Shown here: in pieces, positions 44,584 through 55,204 of the stretch
Position numbering within the stretch: the first letter of the stretch is position 1
Layout of the letters: the number at the start of each line of letters is the position of its first letter
From: Nitrogeniibacter mangrovi
Lineage (GTDB): Bacteria > Pseudomonadota > Gammaproteobacteria > Burkholderiales > Rhodocyclaceae
DNA: 64,000 nt
Direction of reading: 5' to 3'
Assembly: GCF_010983895.1 (NCBI RefSeq)
Contig: NZ_CP048836.1
Coordinates: 3,844,001-3,908,000, forward strand
Notes under the pieces: generated by a model
The model's input: only the letters and a program-made list of their open reading frames with translations
Database searches by the model: none
What the model was told of the DNA's origin: nothing
Translations under genes and position numbers: made by a program

Positions 44584-45492
44584 ATGCGATACGACCTGAC
44601 CGACCTGAAGCTGTTCGTCGCCGTGGCGGATGCCGGCAACCTGTCGCGCGGTGCGGCCGGCTGCCATCTGGCACCGTCCTCCGCCAGCCATCGCATCGCC
44701 CGCCTGGAAGAGGCGTTCGGCACGCCCATGCTGATTCGCGAGGCGCGCGGGGTGCGCCTCACGGCGGCCGGCGAAGTGCTGCGCGACGGCGCCCGCCACA
44801 CCCTCGCCCGGCTCGAGCAGCTGCATGCCGATCTGGCTCCCTTCGCCAGCGGCGTGCGCGGCCAGGTTTCGGTGTGGGCGAACACCAACGCCACCAACAT
44901 CTTCCTGCCCGAGGATCTGGCCGACTATCTGCACGACCACCCCCATGTGCGCGTCACCCTCAAGGAGGCCGCCAGCCCCGACATCGTCCACGCGGTGGCG
45001 CAGGGCGAAGCGCAGATCGGCGTGGTGGCCAGCGACGTGAGCACCGGCGCGCTGCAGGTGGCGCCCTACCGCCACGACCGGCTGGTGCTGGTGGTACCGC
45101 CGGGCGATGCGCTCGGCTCGCGCGCCCGGGTGCGCTTCGCCGAGGTGGTGAACGCGCCCTTCGTCGCCCTGCATGCCGGTACCGGCATCCACACCTTTCT
45201 GATGAACAAGGCCACCGAGCTGGGCCATCACCTGGACGTGCGCATCCAGGTGCACGGTTTCGACGCGGTGATCGGCATGGTCGCGGCCGGCGTCGGCTAC
45301 GCCCTGGTGCCGCACTCGAGCGTGCAGCGCTCGCGCCGCCCGCACCAGGTGGTCACCCTGGCGCTGGAGGACGACTGGGCCCGGCGCGACCTGCGCCTGC
45401 TGGTGCGCGACGCGGCCACCCTGAACGCCCATGCCCGCGCCCTGTTCGAACGCCTGAGCCGGGGCGTGGCGCATCACTCCGCGTCGCGGTAG
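44584..45492 (+). CDS. LysR-family transcriptional regulator
   Basis: 302 residues: HTH at about 1-60 (LTDLKLFVAVADAGNLSRGA, HLAPSSASHRIARLE), then an effector domain (about 90-295, VSVWANTNATNIFLPEDLADYL, GVGYALVPHSSVQRSRRP). Divergent from the DMT exporter; the 77-base gap has LysR-like T-N11-A possibilities (around 44560-44580) that I cannot resolve further. The 3' end overlaps the convergent cupin gene by 19 bases. Confidence 0.9.
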   Translation: MRYDLTDLKLFVAVADAGNLSRGAAGCHLAPSSASHRIARLEEAFGTPMLIREARGVRLTAAGEVLRDGARHTLARLEQLHADLAPFASGVRGQVSVWANTNATNIFLPEDLADYLHDHPHVRVTLKEAASPDIVHAVAQGEAQIGVVASDVSTGALQVAPYRHDRLVLVVPPGDALGSRARVRFAEVVNAPFVALHAGTGIHTFLMNKATELGHHLDVRIQVHGFDAVIGMVAAGVGYALVPHSSVQRSRRPHQVVTLALEDDWARRDLRLLVRDAATLNAHARALFERLSRGVAHHSASR

Positions 45493-45812
45493 GCCGCCGG
45501 CACGAAGCGCGGCGTGCACACCGCGAGAAAGACGAGATCGGTCGCGCCGGCATTACGGATGCGCTGACGCAGGCCGGGGGCGATGTGCACCGTGTCGCCG
45601 GCACCCACCGGCTGCGGCGGCTGCGTGCCCACTTCGACCACGCCCTCGCCCTGCTCGATCAGGTAGCGCTCGACGATGCCGTCGAGCACATGCCAGCGGG
45701 TGGTCACCCCGACCGGCACCCGCGCCCTCGCCACCGACACCAGCGGATCGGCCTCGGTGTTGAGCAGCTCGGTGATGAAGCAGCCTTCCTCGAAGAAGTA
45801 TTCGTCGCCCAT
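45474..45812 (-). CDS. Cupin-domain protein
   Basis: 112 residues forming one small beta-barrel cupin: WHVLDGIVERYLIEQGEGVVEVG carries the first metal-site motif (H...E pattern) and GAGDTVHIAPGLRQRIRNAGATDLVFLAVC the second (PG-x-H-like, with Gln/Arg in place of His). Cytoplasmic, probably a small-molecule binding or dioxygenase-like protein; the substrate is unknown. Four bases after the GST-like gene's stop on the same strand, hence likely co-transcribed with it. Confidence 0.87.
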   Translation of the reverse strand: MGDEYFFEEGCFITELLNTEADPLVSVARARVPVGVTTRWHVLDGIVERYLIEQGEGVVEVGTQPPQPVGAGDTVHIAPGLRQRIRNAGATDLVFLAVCTPRFVPAAYRDAE

Positions 45813-45816
45813 GGCC

Positions 45817-46488
45817 TCAGCGTACTCCGCCCCAGCGCCCGGCGAGGGCGTCGCACTCGGCCAGGCTCACCGTCTCGGCGAGCGCGCCGGCCTCCCACGC
45901 GCGCATGGCCGGCAGGGCGAGCATGGCGTCCCGATAGGCCGCCGCCGCGGGCGGCAGCGGCACGTTGTAGGTGTGAAAGCGCCACACCACCGGCGCGAAC
46001 ATGGCATCGGCGATGGAAAATCCGCCGAACAGGCCGTCGTCGCCGGCACCGAACTGCGCGCGGCACTCACACCAGATCTGCACCACCCGATCCACATCGG
46101 CCTGCACCTCGGGCGCCAGCGGCGCACCCTGCAGGCGCAGCTTGATGTTCATGGGCATGGCCCCGCGCAGGGCACCGAAGCCGGCATGCATCTCGGCGGA
46201 CACGCTGCGCGCCCGCGCCCGGGCCAACGCATCGGCCGGCCACAGCCCCGGGTGGCGCTCGGCCAGGGTCTCGGCGATGGCCAGCGTCTCCCACACGGGA
46301 AAACCGTCCACATGCAGGCACGGCACCAGCCCATTGGGCGAGTAGGCCCGATGGCTGTCGTTCGGCCCGATCCCGCTCACCTGGACCTGCCGGGCCTCGA
46401 AGGGAATGCCGAAATGGGTCATCAGCAACCACGCCCGCAAGGACCAGGACGAGTAGTTCATGTTGCCGAAGTAAAGGGTGTAGGCCAT
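45817..46488 (-). CDS. Glutathione S-transferase family protein
   Basis: 223 residues. The thioredoxin-like N-domain begins YTLYFGNMNYSSWSLRAWLL, with Ser in the catalytic region (SSWS), as in zeta-like or YfcF-like GSTs. The glutathione-site ending SPNGLVPCLHVDG...VWETLAIAETLAE is clear, followed by an all-helical C-domain. Predicted cytoplasmic detoxification or isomerase enzyme. The ATG at 46488 begins the first beta strand; an 8-residue longer version is possible. The cupin gene follows immediately. Confidence 0.9.
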   Translation of the reverse strand: MAYTLYFGNMNYSSWSLRAWLLMTHFGIPFEARQVQVSGIGPNDSHRAYSPNGLVPCLHVDGFPVWETLAIAETLAERHPGLWPADALARARARSVSAEMHAGFGALRGAMPMNIKLRLQGAPLAPEVQADVDRVVQIWCECRAQFGAGDDGLFGGFSIADAMFAPVVWRFHTYNVPLPPAAAAYRDAMLALPAMRAWEAGALAETVSLAECDALAGRWGGVR

Positions 46489-46581
46489 GACATCGCCGCT
46501 CCGTCGGAACACACGCTGTCATCATAGTCGGCGCAACGGCGGACGGCATCGCGGCGCCGTTGCGCGGCCGGTCCGGCGCGG

Positions 46582-47166
46582 TCAGGGCAGGGGGCGGATC
46601 ACCGTGAGCGCGCCGCGGATCTCGCCCAGCTGGTAGCCGGTGGCCCGGTCCTGCGGGTAATTGCGCGCCAGCGCCGCCTTCAGGTCCGCCGGCAGGCTGG
46701 CCGCCTCGCCATGGCAGTTGAGGCACACCTGGGCCACCGGCAGCGCCTTCATGTAGCGGTAGGCCTGGCGGCCATCGGGGCGGGTGACGATCTCGCCCGC
46801 CTCGATCGCGCCGGGTTGCTCGCCGGCGGCGGCGCGCAGGTTGAACTCGGCCAGCTGGCGGGCTTCCCACACGTCGGGGGTGCCACGCTCGGGGTTGCGG
46901 GTCTTGAGGCTCACGCGGCGGATCTGCCAGCCAAGGGCGGCGGCGCGCTCCTTCATGAGGGCGGGCGCCTTCTCCCTGCATACGGGAATCGCGCCGGCCG
47001 CGCCTTCGGCCTTGACCGTGCTGCGCATCATCGCCACCACCTTGGGCAGCACCGGCACGACCTGCTGGCGGGTCTGGCTCATGAGGGGATCGCCGTTCTG
47101 GGCGAGCGCGCCGCCGGCCACGATCAGGCCGGCACAGAGGGCTGCAGTGCGCATGCGTCTCTCCAT
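46582..47166 (-). CDS. DUF3365 (Tll0287-like) c-type haem sensor-domain protein
   Basis: 194 residues with an N-terminal signal/anchor (MRTAALCAGLIVAGGALAQ from an internal Met at 47154). The Tll0287-like domain is marked by VSLKTRNPERGTPDVWEARQLAEF and a C-terminal CLNCHG haem-binding motif (CxxCH). The domain resembles periplasmic PAS-like haem sensors; standalone members are thought to be redox or gas-responsive but are not defined. No kinase is adjacent. The first start codon lies within a perfect ATTAGT/ACTAAT palindrome. Confidence 0.85.
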   Translation of the reverse strand: MERRMRTAALCAGLIVAGGALAQNGDPLMSQTRQQVVPVLPKVVAMMRSTVKAEGAAGAIPVCREKAPALMKERAAALGWQIRRVSLKTRNPERGTPDVWEARQLAEFNLRAAAGEQPGAIEAGEIVTRPDGRQAYRYMKALPVAQVCLNCHGEAASLPADLKAALARNYPQDRATGYQLGEIRGALTVIRPLP

Positions 47167-47180
47167 TAGTAAAAACTAAT
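47165..47180. promoter_or_regulatory. Perfect palindrome over the DUF3365 start codon
   Basis: ATTAGT-AAAA-ACTAAT (6-bp arms, 4-base spacer) overlaps the first possible ATG of the haem protein gene and stands out in the GC-rich sequence. It could be an operator for a regulator blocking transcription or translation of that gene, or a -10 region. Confidence 0.4.
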
Positions 47181-47212
47181 ATTTTAGACGCCGCCCATGC
47201 CCGACACATGAA

Positions 47213-47237
47213 AAAGGCAGGCCGGAGGCCTGCCTTT
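47213..47237 (-). terminator. Rho-independent terminator of the HerA-like gene
   Basis: AAAGGCAGGCC-GGA-GGCCTGCCTTT is a perfect 11-bp stem with a triloop, about 50 bases downstream of the HerA-like stop codon in its transcription direction. The minus strand continues with a T-run (the AAAAA at 47211). It could work in both directions. Confidence 0.8.
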
Positions 47238-47287
47238 CGGGTGCGACACGATGTCGCACGGGTGACCGTGGCGCCGACAGGTCGCGC

Positions 47288-48799
47288 TCAGCGCTTGCTG
47301 CCGCCAAGGATGGAGCCGAGCACCCCACGGATGATGGCGCGCCCGACCTGGGTCCCGATGCTGCGTGCGGCGCTCTTGGCGGCCGACTCGATGATGCTGT
47401 CGGAGCGGCGCGAGCGCGTGCCACCCCCGAGCATGCCGCCGAGGATGCCCCCCAGGCCGCCGAGCAGGCCGCCGCCATCGTCCGCCGGTGGCGCGTCGGC
47501 CGGCGGGGCCTCGGCCGCCTGGCCGAAACCGGCCTGGATCTTCTCGAAGGCCGATTCGCGGTCGAGCGTCTTCTCGTAGTGTCCGTAGAGCAGCGAGCCC
47601 TTGATGCACCGGTCGCGTTCCGCATCGGTCATCGGCCCCATGCGCGAGCCCGGCGCCACCACCATGCAGCGCTCGACGATATTGGGCCGCCCCTTCTCGT
47701 CGAGGAAGGAGATCAGCGCCTCGCCCACGCCCAGCTCGGTGATCGCCTCGACCGCGTCGAACCGGGGATTGGCGCGCATGGTCTCGGCCGCCGTTTTGAC
47801 CGCCTTCTGGTCGCGCGGCGTGAACGCGCGCAGGGCGTGCTGCACCCGGTTGCCGAGCTGGCCAAGCACGGTGTCGGGCACGTCGAGCGGGTTCTGGGTG
47901 ACGAAGTACACCCCCACGCCCTTGGAGCGGATCAGGCGCACCACCTGCTCCACCTTCTCCAGCAGCGCCTCGGGCGCGTCCTTGAACAGCAGATGGGCCT
48001 CGTCGAAGAAGAACACCATCTTGGGTTTGTCCGGATCGCCCACCTCGGGCAGCTGTTCGAACAGCTCGGCGAGCAGCCACAGCAGGAAGGTCGAGTACAG
48101 CTTGGGGTTGTTGTAGAGCTTGTCGGCGGCGAGGATGTTCACCACCCCCCGGCCCGAGGCATCGGTCTGCATCAGGTCCGAGATGTCGAGCATGGGCTCG
48201 CCGAAGAACCGGTCACCGCCCTGTTCCTCCAGCGTGAGCAGGCCGCGCTGGATGGCGCCGATGGAGGCCGCGGAGACATTGCCGTAGCGGGTCTTGATCT
48301 CCTTGGCGTGATCGCCCACGAACTGGACCATGGCGCGCAGGTCCTTGAGGTCGAGCAGCAGCAGGCCGTCGTCGTCGGCCACGCGGAACACGATCTGCAG
48401 CACCCCGCTCTGGGTGTCGTTCAGATTGAGCAGCCGCGACAGCAGCACCGGCCCCATGTCGGAGATGGTGGCGCGCACCGGATGGCCGGCCTCGCCGAAC
48501 ACGTCCCAGAACACGGTCGGGCTCCGGCGCGGCGCGAAGGCGTCGATGCCGATGGCGTTGAGCCGCTTCATGAGTTTTTCCGACGCGGCGCCCTCGACCC
48601 CCACGCCCGACAGATCGCCTTTGACGTCGGCCAGGAACACCGGCACGCCGATGCCCGAGAACGACTCGGCGAGCTTCTGCAGGGTGACGGTCTTGCCGGT
48701 GCCGGTGGCACCGGTGATGAGCCCGTGGCGATTGGCCAGACGCGGCAGCAGGGCGATGTCGCGGCCTTCGGAACGGGCGATGACGAGCGGTTCGGTCAT
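47288..48799 (-). CDS. HerA-like P-loop ATPase (DUF853/YjgR family)
   Basis: 503 residues. Walker A GATGTGKT lies at about 30-37 and Walker [13 protein letters not shown] near 265, with the DUF853 features [36 protein letters not shown], and [13 protein letters not shown]. The C-terminal ~70 residues are a Gly-rich linker ([16 protein letters not shown]) and a basic amphipathic helix. The family is close to HerA/FtsK-type DNA-pumping ATPases but has no proven role. No nuclease gene (NurA) is adjacent. Confidence 0.92.
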   Translation of the reverse strand: MTEPLVIARSEGRDIALLPRLANRHGLITGATGTGKTVTLQKLAESFSGIGVPVFLADVKGDLSGVGVEGAASEKLMKRLNAIGIDAFAPRRSPTVFWDVFGEAGHPVRATISDMGPVLLSRLLNLNDTQSGVLQIVFRVADDDGLLLLDLKDLRAMVQFVGDHAKEIKTRYGNVSAASIGAIQRGLLTLEEQGGDRFFGEPMLDISDLMQTDASGRGVVNILAADKLYNNPKLYSTFLLWLLAELFEQLPEVGDPDKPKMVFFFDEAHLLFKDAPEALLEKVEQVVRLIRSKGVGVYFVTQNPLDVPDTVLGQLGNRVQHALRAFTPRDQKAVKTAAETMRANPRFDAVEAITELGVGEALISFLDEKGRPNIVERCMVVAPGSRMGPMTDAERDRCIKGSLLYGHYEKTLDRESAFEKIQAGFGQAAEAPPADAPPADDGGGLLGGLGGILGGMLGGGTRSRRSDSIIESAAKSAARSIGTQVGRAIIRGVLGSILGGSKR

Positions 48800-48855
48800 G
48801 ATCGGATTCCTGCGATCGGAGTCGGCGAAGGGCTTAATGTATCAGGCGCGAGGCG

Positions 48856-49458
48856 TCACTTCCGGCACCCCGCCTCGCAACGGTCGTAGGCCGACACGCA
48901 GGCGTCGGAGCGGCCGCAGCGGAACAGCGTGTCGCCACAGGCATGCACACACTGGTCCCAGCCCGGATTGCTCGGCGCCATGTGCATGGGCCGGGCGGGG
49001 CACTGGCTCAGTTCGAAGCCGCGCCGGGGCCCGGGCAGCTGCTGCCACTGCGCGGGCGAGAACACCAGTTCCGACTGCAGTTTCGCGACATCGTCCGGCG
49101 CCCCGAGCAGCCCGGAACGCTGCAGGGTGGTCAGGCCCCAGCAGTCGGCCTCGCGGGCGGTGTCCTCCGTGCGCGCCTGCCCGGCCAGGCCCAGGTTGTG
49201 GCGGGCGCACTCGTGGGCATACATGAAGGCCCGCGCCGCGTCGGAGATCGCCGGCAAGGCGCGCGGGTTGTAGAGGATGACCGACCGACCGTGCTCCATC
49301 ACCGTGGTCACCACCTCGGGCAGATTCTCGTCCACCCGGCTCGGCACCGGGCGCCCGGCGGCGTCGGTACAGCCGCGGAAGGTGAGGTCCTGCGCAGCGG
49401 CCAGCGAGGGCATGAGCGCGACAAGACAGACGGTCAGGGCAAGACGCAGGACGGACAT
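48856..49458 (-). CDS. Secreted Cys-rich protein with an HExxxH-like motif, unknown function
   Basis: 200 residues with a signal peptide (SVLRLALTVCLVALMPSLAAA) and a Cys-rich C-terminus containing about eight cysteines (CVHACGDTLFRC, CVSAYDRCEAGC), probably disulfide-bonded in the periplasm. The middle has MYAHECARHNLGLAG followed by DTAREADCWGLTTLQ, reminiscent of peptidases whose third ligand is the Asp/Glu in a later EADxWG segment. Function unknown; a metallopeptidase-like fold is a guess from these two motifs. Its divergent neighbour is yebC. Confidence 0.78.
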   Translation of the reverse strand: MSVLRLALTVCLVALMPSLAAAQDLTFRGCTDAAGRPVPSRVDENLPEVVTTVMEHGRSVILYNPRALPAISDAARAFMYAHECARHNLGLAGQARTEDTAREADCWGLTTLQRSGLLGAPDDVAKLQSELVFSPAQWQQLPGPRRGFELSQCPARPMHMAPSNPGWDQCVHACGDTLFRCGRSDACVSAYDRCEAGCRK

Positions 49459-49639
49459 GAAACACCTCGCAATTCGGCTGGCATGCAAACAGGGGCAATC
49501 TAGCAGACTCGCGCCCCCCGTGGGGAAGGGAAGCGGGCATCGCCGGGCAGGGGGCGTATAATGGCGCGCTTCACCTCCGCGCAGGCATTGCGCAAAACAT
49601 GCCGGCACACCGCCGGCCAAGCAGGCATCGGGAGCATTT

Positions 49640-50368
49640 ATGGCGGGTCATTCCAAATGGGCCAACATCCAGCACCGCAAGGGTCGTCAGGACGCCAAGC
49701 GGGGCAAGGTCTTCAGCAAGCTGATCAAGGAAGTCACCGTGGCGGCGAAGATGGGCGGCCCCGACCCCACATCCAACCCGCGCCTGCGCCTGGCCATCGA
49801 CAAGTGCAAGGGCGAATCGATGCCCAAGGACAACATCGAGAACGCCATCAAGCGCGGCGCCGGCCTGCTCGAAGGCGCCAACTATGAGGAGTCGCGCTAC
49901 GAAGGCTACGGCATCGCCGGCGCCGCGGTGATCGTCGACTGCCTCACCGACAACAAGACCCGCACCGTCGCCGATGTGCGCCATGCCTTTTCCAAGTATG
50001 GCGGCAACCTGGGCACCGACGGCTGCGTGGCCTTCCAGTTCGATCACGTGGGCCAGCTCATGTTTGCCCCCGGCACCGACGAGGACGCGCTCATGGAAGC
50101 CGCGCTCGAAGCCGGCGCCGACGACGTGGTCACCAACGACGACGGTTCCATCGAGGTCATCACCGATCCGGGCGAATTCTCCGACGTGAAGGAGGCGCTC
50201 GAAGCGGCCGGCTTCACCGCCGAGATCGGCGAAGTCATCATGAAACCGCAGAACGAGACCGAACTGACCGGCGACGACGCGGCCAAGATGCAGAAGCTGC
50301 TCGACGCGCTCGAATCCCTGGACGACGTGCAGGAGGTCTACACCAGCGCGGTGTTCGACGAGGAATAA
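49640..50368 (+). CDS. yebC: YebC/PmpR/TACO1-family protein
   Basis: 242 residues, full family length. Signature N-terminus [21 protein letters not shown], then [24 protein letters not shown] and [20 protein letters not shown]. Historically annotated as a DNA-binding regulator; recent work links the family to translation of difficult, proline-rich sequences. Its own leader has GGGAGC before the ATG, and a terminator-like hairpin follows. Confidence 0.97.
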   Translation: MAGHSKWANIQHRKGRQDAKRGKVFSKLIKEVTVAAKMGGPDPTSNPRLRLAIDKCKGESMPKDNIENAIKRGAGLLEGANYEESRYEGYGIAGAAVIVDCLTDNKTRTVADVRHAFSKYGGNLGTDGCVAFQFDHVGQLMFAPGTDEDALMEAALEAGADDVVTNDDGSIEVITDPGEFSDVKEALEAAGFTAEIGEVIMKPQNETELTGDDAAKMQKLLDALESLDDVQEVYTSAVFDEE

Positions 50369-50383
50369 TCCACCGGGCCGCCC

Positions 50384-50421
50384 ACGGCGACACCGGCCAA
50401 TCCGGCCGCTGTCGCCGTTTT
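50384..50421 (+). terminator. Rho-independent terminator of yebC
   Basis: ACGGCGACA pairs with TGTCGCCGT (9 bp) around an inner CCGGCC/GGCC stem, and the right arm runs into TTTT. It lies 16 bases after the yebC stop and separates yebC from the liv operon. Confidence 0.8.
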
Positions 50422-50488
50422 CACGTCCGTACTTTCCGTTTATGGTTGGGCACTGGACACACAGCCGGACCGAGGAGCCCCCGCCCCC

Positions 50489-51421
50489 ATGGACACCCTG
50501 CTGCAACAGATCGTCAACGGCCTCGTGGTCGGCAGCGTCTATGCCCTCGTGGCGCTGGGCTACACCATGGTCTACGGCATCCTCGGCCTCATCAACTTCG
50601 CCCATGGCGAGGTGGTGATGATCGGCGCCATGACGGCGCTGCAGGTCATCGGCCTGCTCATGGGCGTGGCGCCGGACATGGCGCCACTGTGGATGCTCGC
50701 CATCGCGGTGGCGGTGGCGGTGGTCGTGTGCATGGCGCTGGGCTACCTCATGGAGCGCCTGGCCTACCGGCGCCTGCGCAACGCCCCGCGCCTGGCGCCG
50801 CTGATCACCGCCATCGGCCTGTCCTTCCTGCTCCAGACCCTGGCCATGATCTTCTGGGGGCGCGGCAACCACAGCTTTCCGCAACTGATCGCCACCGCCC
50901 CGATCACGCTCGTCGGCGACGTCGTCATCACCCCGGTGCAGATTGCCATCATCGTGATCTCGGCGCTCATGATGGGCGGCCTGCTCATGCTGGTGAACCG
51001 CACCCGATTCGGCCGCGCCATGCGCGCCACCGCCGAGAACCATCGCGTGGCCCAGCTCATGGGCGTGAACACCCACGCCATCATCGCGCTCAGCTTCGTC
51101 ATCGGCGCCGGCCTGGCCGCCGTGGCGGGGGTGATGATCGCCTCCAACTACGGCATCGCCAACTATTCGATGGGCTTCATGCCCGGCCTCAAGGCCTTCA
51201 CCGCAGCGGTGCTCGGCGGCATCGGCAACCTCGCCGGGGCAGTGGTGGGGGGGCTGGTGCTGGGGCTGGTGGAGGCCGTCGGCGCCGGCTACATCGAGCA
51301 CCTCAGCTTCGGCTTCCTCAACTCCAGCTACCAGGACATCTTCGCCTTCACCATCCTCGGCCTGGTGCTGATCTTCCGCCCCACCGGGCTGCTGGGCGAG
51401 CGGGTGTCGGACCGGGCCTGA
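50489..51421 (+). CDS. livH: Branched-chain amino acid ABC permease LivH
   Basis: 310 residues, about eight hydrophobic helices. Family features: QIVNGLVVGSVYALVALGYTMVYGILGLINFAHGEV at the N-terminus (here marked by its ends) and VLGGIGNLAGAVVGG near the C-terminus; the EAA-type loop lies near residue 170-200. With LivM it forms the channel. The substrate class in this family includes branched amino acids, urea and other amides. First gene of a livHMGF unit; the stop shares one base with the livM start (TGATG). Confidence 0.95.
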   Translation: MDTLLQQIVNGLVVGSVYALVALGYTMVYGILGLINFAHGEVVMIGAMTALQVIGLLMGVAPDMAPLWMLAIAVAVAVVVCMALGYLMERLAYRRLRNAPRLAPLITAIGLSFLLQTLAMIFWGRGNHSFPQLIATAPITLVGDVVITPVQIAIIVISALMMGGLLMLVNRTRFGRAMRATAENHRVAQLMGVNTHAIIALSFVIGAGLAAVAGVMIASNYGIANYSMGFMPGLKAFTAAVLGGIGNLAGAVVGGLVLGLVEAVGAGYIEHLSFGFLNSSYQDIFAFTILGLVLIFRPTGLLGERVSDRA

Positions 51422-52562
51422 TGGAAGAGATCGCCCGCCTCATCCCGGTGCTCGGCCGACGCAACCCGAAAGCCGCGACCTGGCTGGTGGCGCTCATTGC
51501 CCTCGCCGCGCCCATCGTCGCCAACCTCGCCTTCGGCCGCAGCTGGCTGCGCATCCTCGATTTCGCCCTGCTCTACATGCTGCTGGCCATCGGCCTCAAC
51601 CTCGTGGTCGGCTACGCCGGCCTGCTCGACCTGGGCTACATCGCGTTCTACGCGGTGGGCGCCTACACCTGGGCCTTTCTCGCCTCGCCCCATTTCGGCC
51701 TGCACCTGCCCTTCTGGCTGGTGCTGCCGCTGGGTGCGGCCTTCGCGGCGCTGGCCGGCGTCACCCTCGGCTTTCCGGTGCTGCGATTGCGGGGCGACTA
51801 CCTGGCCATCGTCACCCTCGGTTTCGGCGAGATCGTGCGCATCTTCCTCAACAACCTGAACCAACCGATCAACATCACCAACGGCCCGCAGGGCATCGGC
51901 AGCCTGGATTCCATCCACCTGTGCCTGGGCGACCCGATGGCCGTGGCCGGCGAAAGCGTGCTCGACGCCCTCTGCCACTGGCAGTTCGGCACCGGCATTC
52001 GCCTCGGCGGCTTCCGCATCCATTACCTGTTCCTGTTCTACTACCTGTTCCTGCTGGTGGTGATCGGCGCCATCGTGTTCATGCACCGGTTCCAGGTCTC
52101 GCGCATCGGCCGCGCCTGGGCCGCCATGCGCGACGACGAGTTCGCCGCCAAGGCCATCGGCATCAACACCCGCAATCTCAAGCTGCTGGCGTTCTCCCTG
52201 GGCGCCACCTTCGGCGGCGTCTCGGGCGGGCTGTTCGGGTCCTTCCAGGGCTTCGTGTCCCCCGAATCGTTCTCGCTCATGGAATCCATCGTGGTGCTGG
52301 TGATGGTGGTGTTCGGCGGCATGGGCAACATCGCCGGGGCCCTGGTGGGGGCGCTGGTGCTCAGCCTGCTGCCCGAACTGCTGCGCGAGGTGGCCGTGCC
52401 CCTGCAGCAGGCCCTGTTCGGCACCGTGCTGCTCGACCCCGAAGTGCTGCGCATGCTGCTCTATTCGCTGGCCATGATCCTCATGATGTTGCTGCGCCCG
52501 CGCGGCCTCATCCCGGCCCGGGCACGCTATGCGCGAGCCGAGCACACCCGCGAGGCGAACGC

Positions 52563-52566
<4 letters not shown>
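51421..52566 (+). CDS. livM: Branched-chain amino acid ABC permease LivM
   Basis: 381 residues with about ten helices. Recognised by NLVVGYAGLLDLGYIAFYAVGAY near 60, LRGDYLAIVTLGFGEIVR near 125, RIGRAWAAMRDDEFAAKAIGINT (EAA-like ATPase docking loop), and VFGGMGNIAGALVGA. It overlaps livH by one base and livG by four (ATGA), so translation is coupled across all three genes. The start at 51421 gives a cytoplasmic N-terminus; no alternative fits the spacing. Confidence 0.95.
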
Positions 52567-53345
<779 letters not shown>

Positions 53346-53378
53346 CCGGCACGCTCCCGCTCTTGCGCCCGGCTCACT

Positions 53379-53476
53379 CCTCCCCCTTCAAGGGGGAGGC
53401 TGGGAGGGGGATGGGGTTATCGACGCGAATTGAACAACCCATCCCCACCCCAACCCTCCCCTTGAAGGGGAGGGAG
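53379..53476. repeat. Palindromic intergenic repeat (REP/MITE-like) between livG and livF
   Basis: Two arms of about 40 bases face each other: CCTCCCCCTTCAAGGGGGAGG + GGGAGGGGGATGGGGTT on the left and AACCCATCCCC + CCCTCCCCTTGAAGGGGAGGG on the right, each itself containing a small palindrome around TTCAAG or TTGAAG. The form matches the short dispersed C/G-rich palindromes common in proteobacterial genomes. No second copy lies in this window. Confidence 0.7.
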
Positions 53477-53523
53477 CCCGCTGGCGCAGATCAGCGCCAT
53501 CAGCCACGAACTCGGGGGCACCA

Positions 53524-54237
<714 letters not shown>

Positions 54238-54380
54238 GACCCGGGCGCCGCTCTACCGGTCCATGGCCCGCAGCGGATCGAGCGCCTTTCGGGCGAGATG
54301 CGGTGGAGGGGCGAGGAGCGGAAGGGCGTCGTGCGAAGACGACCGCCTTCCGGAACGACAGTGATGCCGTGATTCACGCG

Positions 54381-55100
54381 CTATCCGACCAACCCGGCCA
54401 TTTCCGAATACGGATCCCAGGACGGATCCCGATGAGGTTCATATTCCGTCCACAGCTCGATCCATTTCCCCACGTCTTCGCCATATAGACGAGAGATGAG
54501 CGCATGGGTCATGTCGATCCCCGCGGCAATGCCCGACGCGGTGATGATGTTGCCCAGATCGACCCAGCGCGCTTTTTTAATCCAGTTGACGCGCGGCCCG
54601 GGCGCCGTCGCTTCATTCCACAGCAGTTTGTTTGTCGTGGCCTCGCGCCCATCGAGTATGCCGGCTGCGGCGAGCAAGGAAGCGCCGTTGCATACCGACA
54701 TGACGATCTCGGCACGATCTGCCCGAGCCCGCAGCCAATCCAGCGTTGGCTGATCCTCGACCAGCGGCACGGCGCCCCAGCCTCCGGGCACGATCAGGTA
54801 ATCCAGGTGCGGCGCGTCCGCATAACCATAGTCGGCGACGGTCCGGACGCCCCCATGGGATGGAATGTCGCCTTTCTCCGAGGCAACGGTGACCAGTTTC
54901 ACGCCCACCATGTTGCTCTTGTCGCCCCACAGCTTCGATGGTACGAGATTGATGTTGGACCACAGATCCATCGGGCCGTAGACATCGAGCAATTCAAATC
55001 CCGGAAATATCAGAATGCCCACGGTTTTGTGAATCGCAGGCTCCACTTGTTCTCTATCCAGCATATCCGGTCTCAGACCGGCAATTTCCGACAACTCCAT
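54381..55100 (-). CDS. DJ-1/PfpI-family protein
   Basis: 239 residues. It has a flavodoxin-like DJ-1 fold with VGILIFPGFELLDVYGPMDLW and the nucleophile-elbow Cys in IVMSVCNGASLLAAAGILDG near 135, then ATTNKLLWNEA. Members include isonitrile hydratases and amidase-like enzymes, but the substrate cannot be assigned. AAGGAG sits 6 bases before the ATG at 55100. It runs in the same direction as a downstream-reading GlxA-type regulator whose start lies about 1 kb upstream, and the pair shares visibly lower GC than the surroundings. Confidence 0.87.
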   Translation of the reverse strand: MELSEIAGLRPDMLDREQVEPAIHKTVGILIFPGFELLDVYGPMDLWSNINLVPSKLWGDKSNMVGVKLVTVASEKGDIPSHGGVRTVADYGYADAPHLDYLIVPGGWGAVPLVEDQPTLDWLRARADRAEIVMSVCNGASLLAAAGILDGREATTNKLLWNEATAPGPRVNWIKKARWVDLGNIITASGIAAGIDMTHALISRLYGEDVGKWIELWTEYEPHRDPSWDPYSEMAGLVG

Positions 55101-55204
55101 TGCTCTCTCCTTTGGGAAGTTGCGACCAGGGGGCCACATACGGTGAATCAGGTCATGGCCATGAAAAGTTAAGCGCGACTTCTTTTTTTAACTTGGCCGC
55201 ACAG

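Noticed and set aside
53346-53523. The livG-livF gap as a CRISPR array or insertion sequence
   Set aside because: It has one inverted pair of arms, no repeated spacer units, no transposase frame and no target duplication that I can see.
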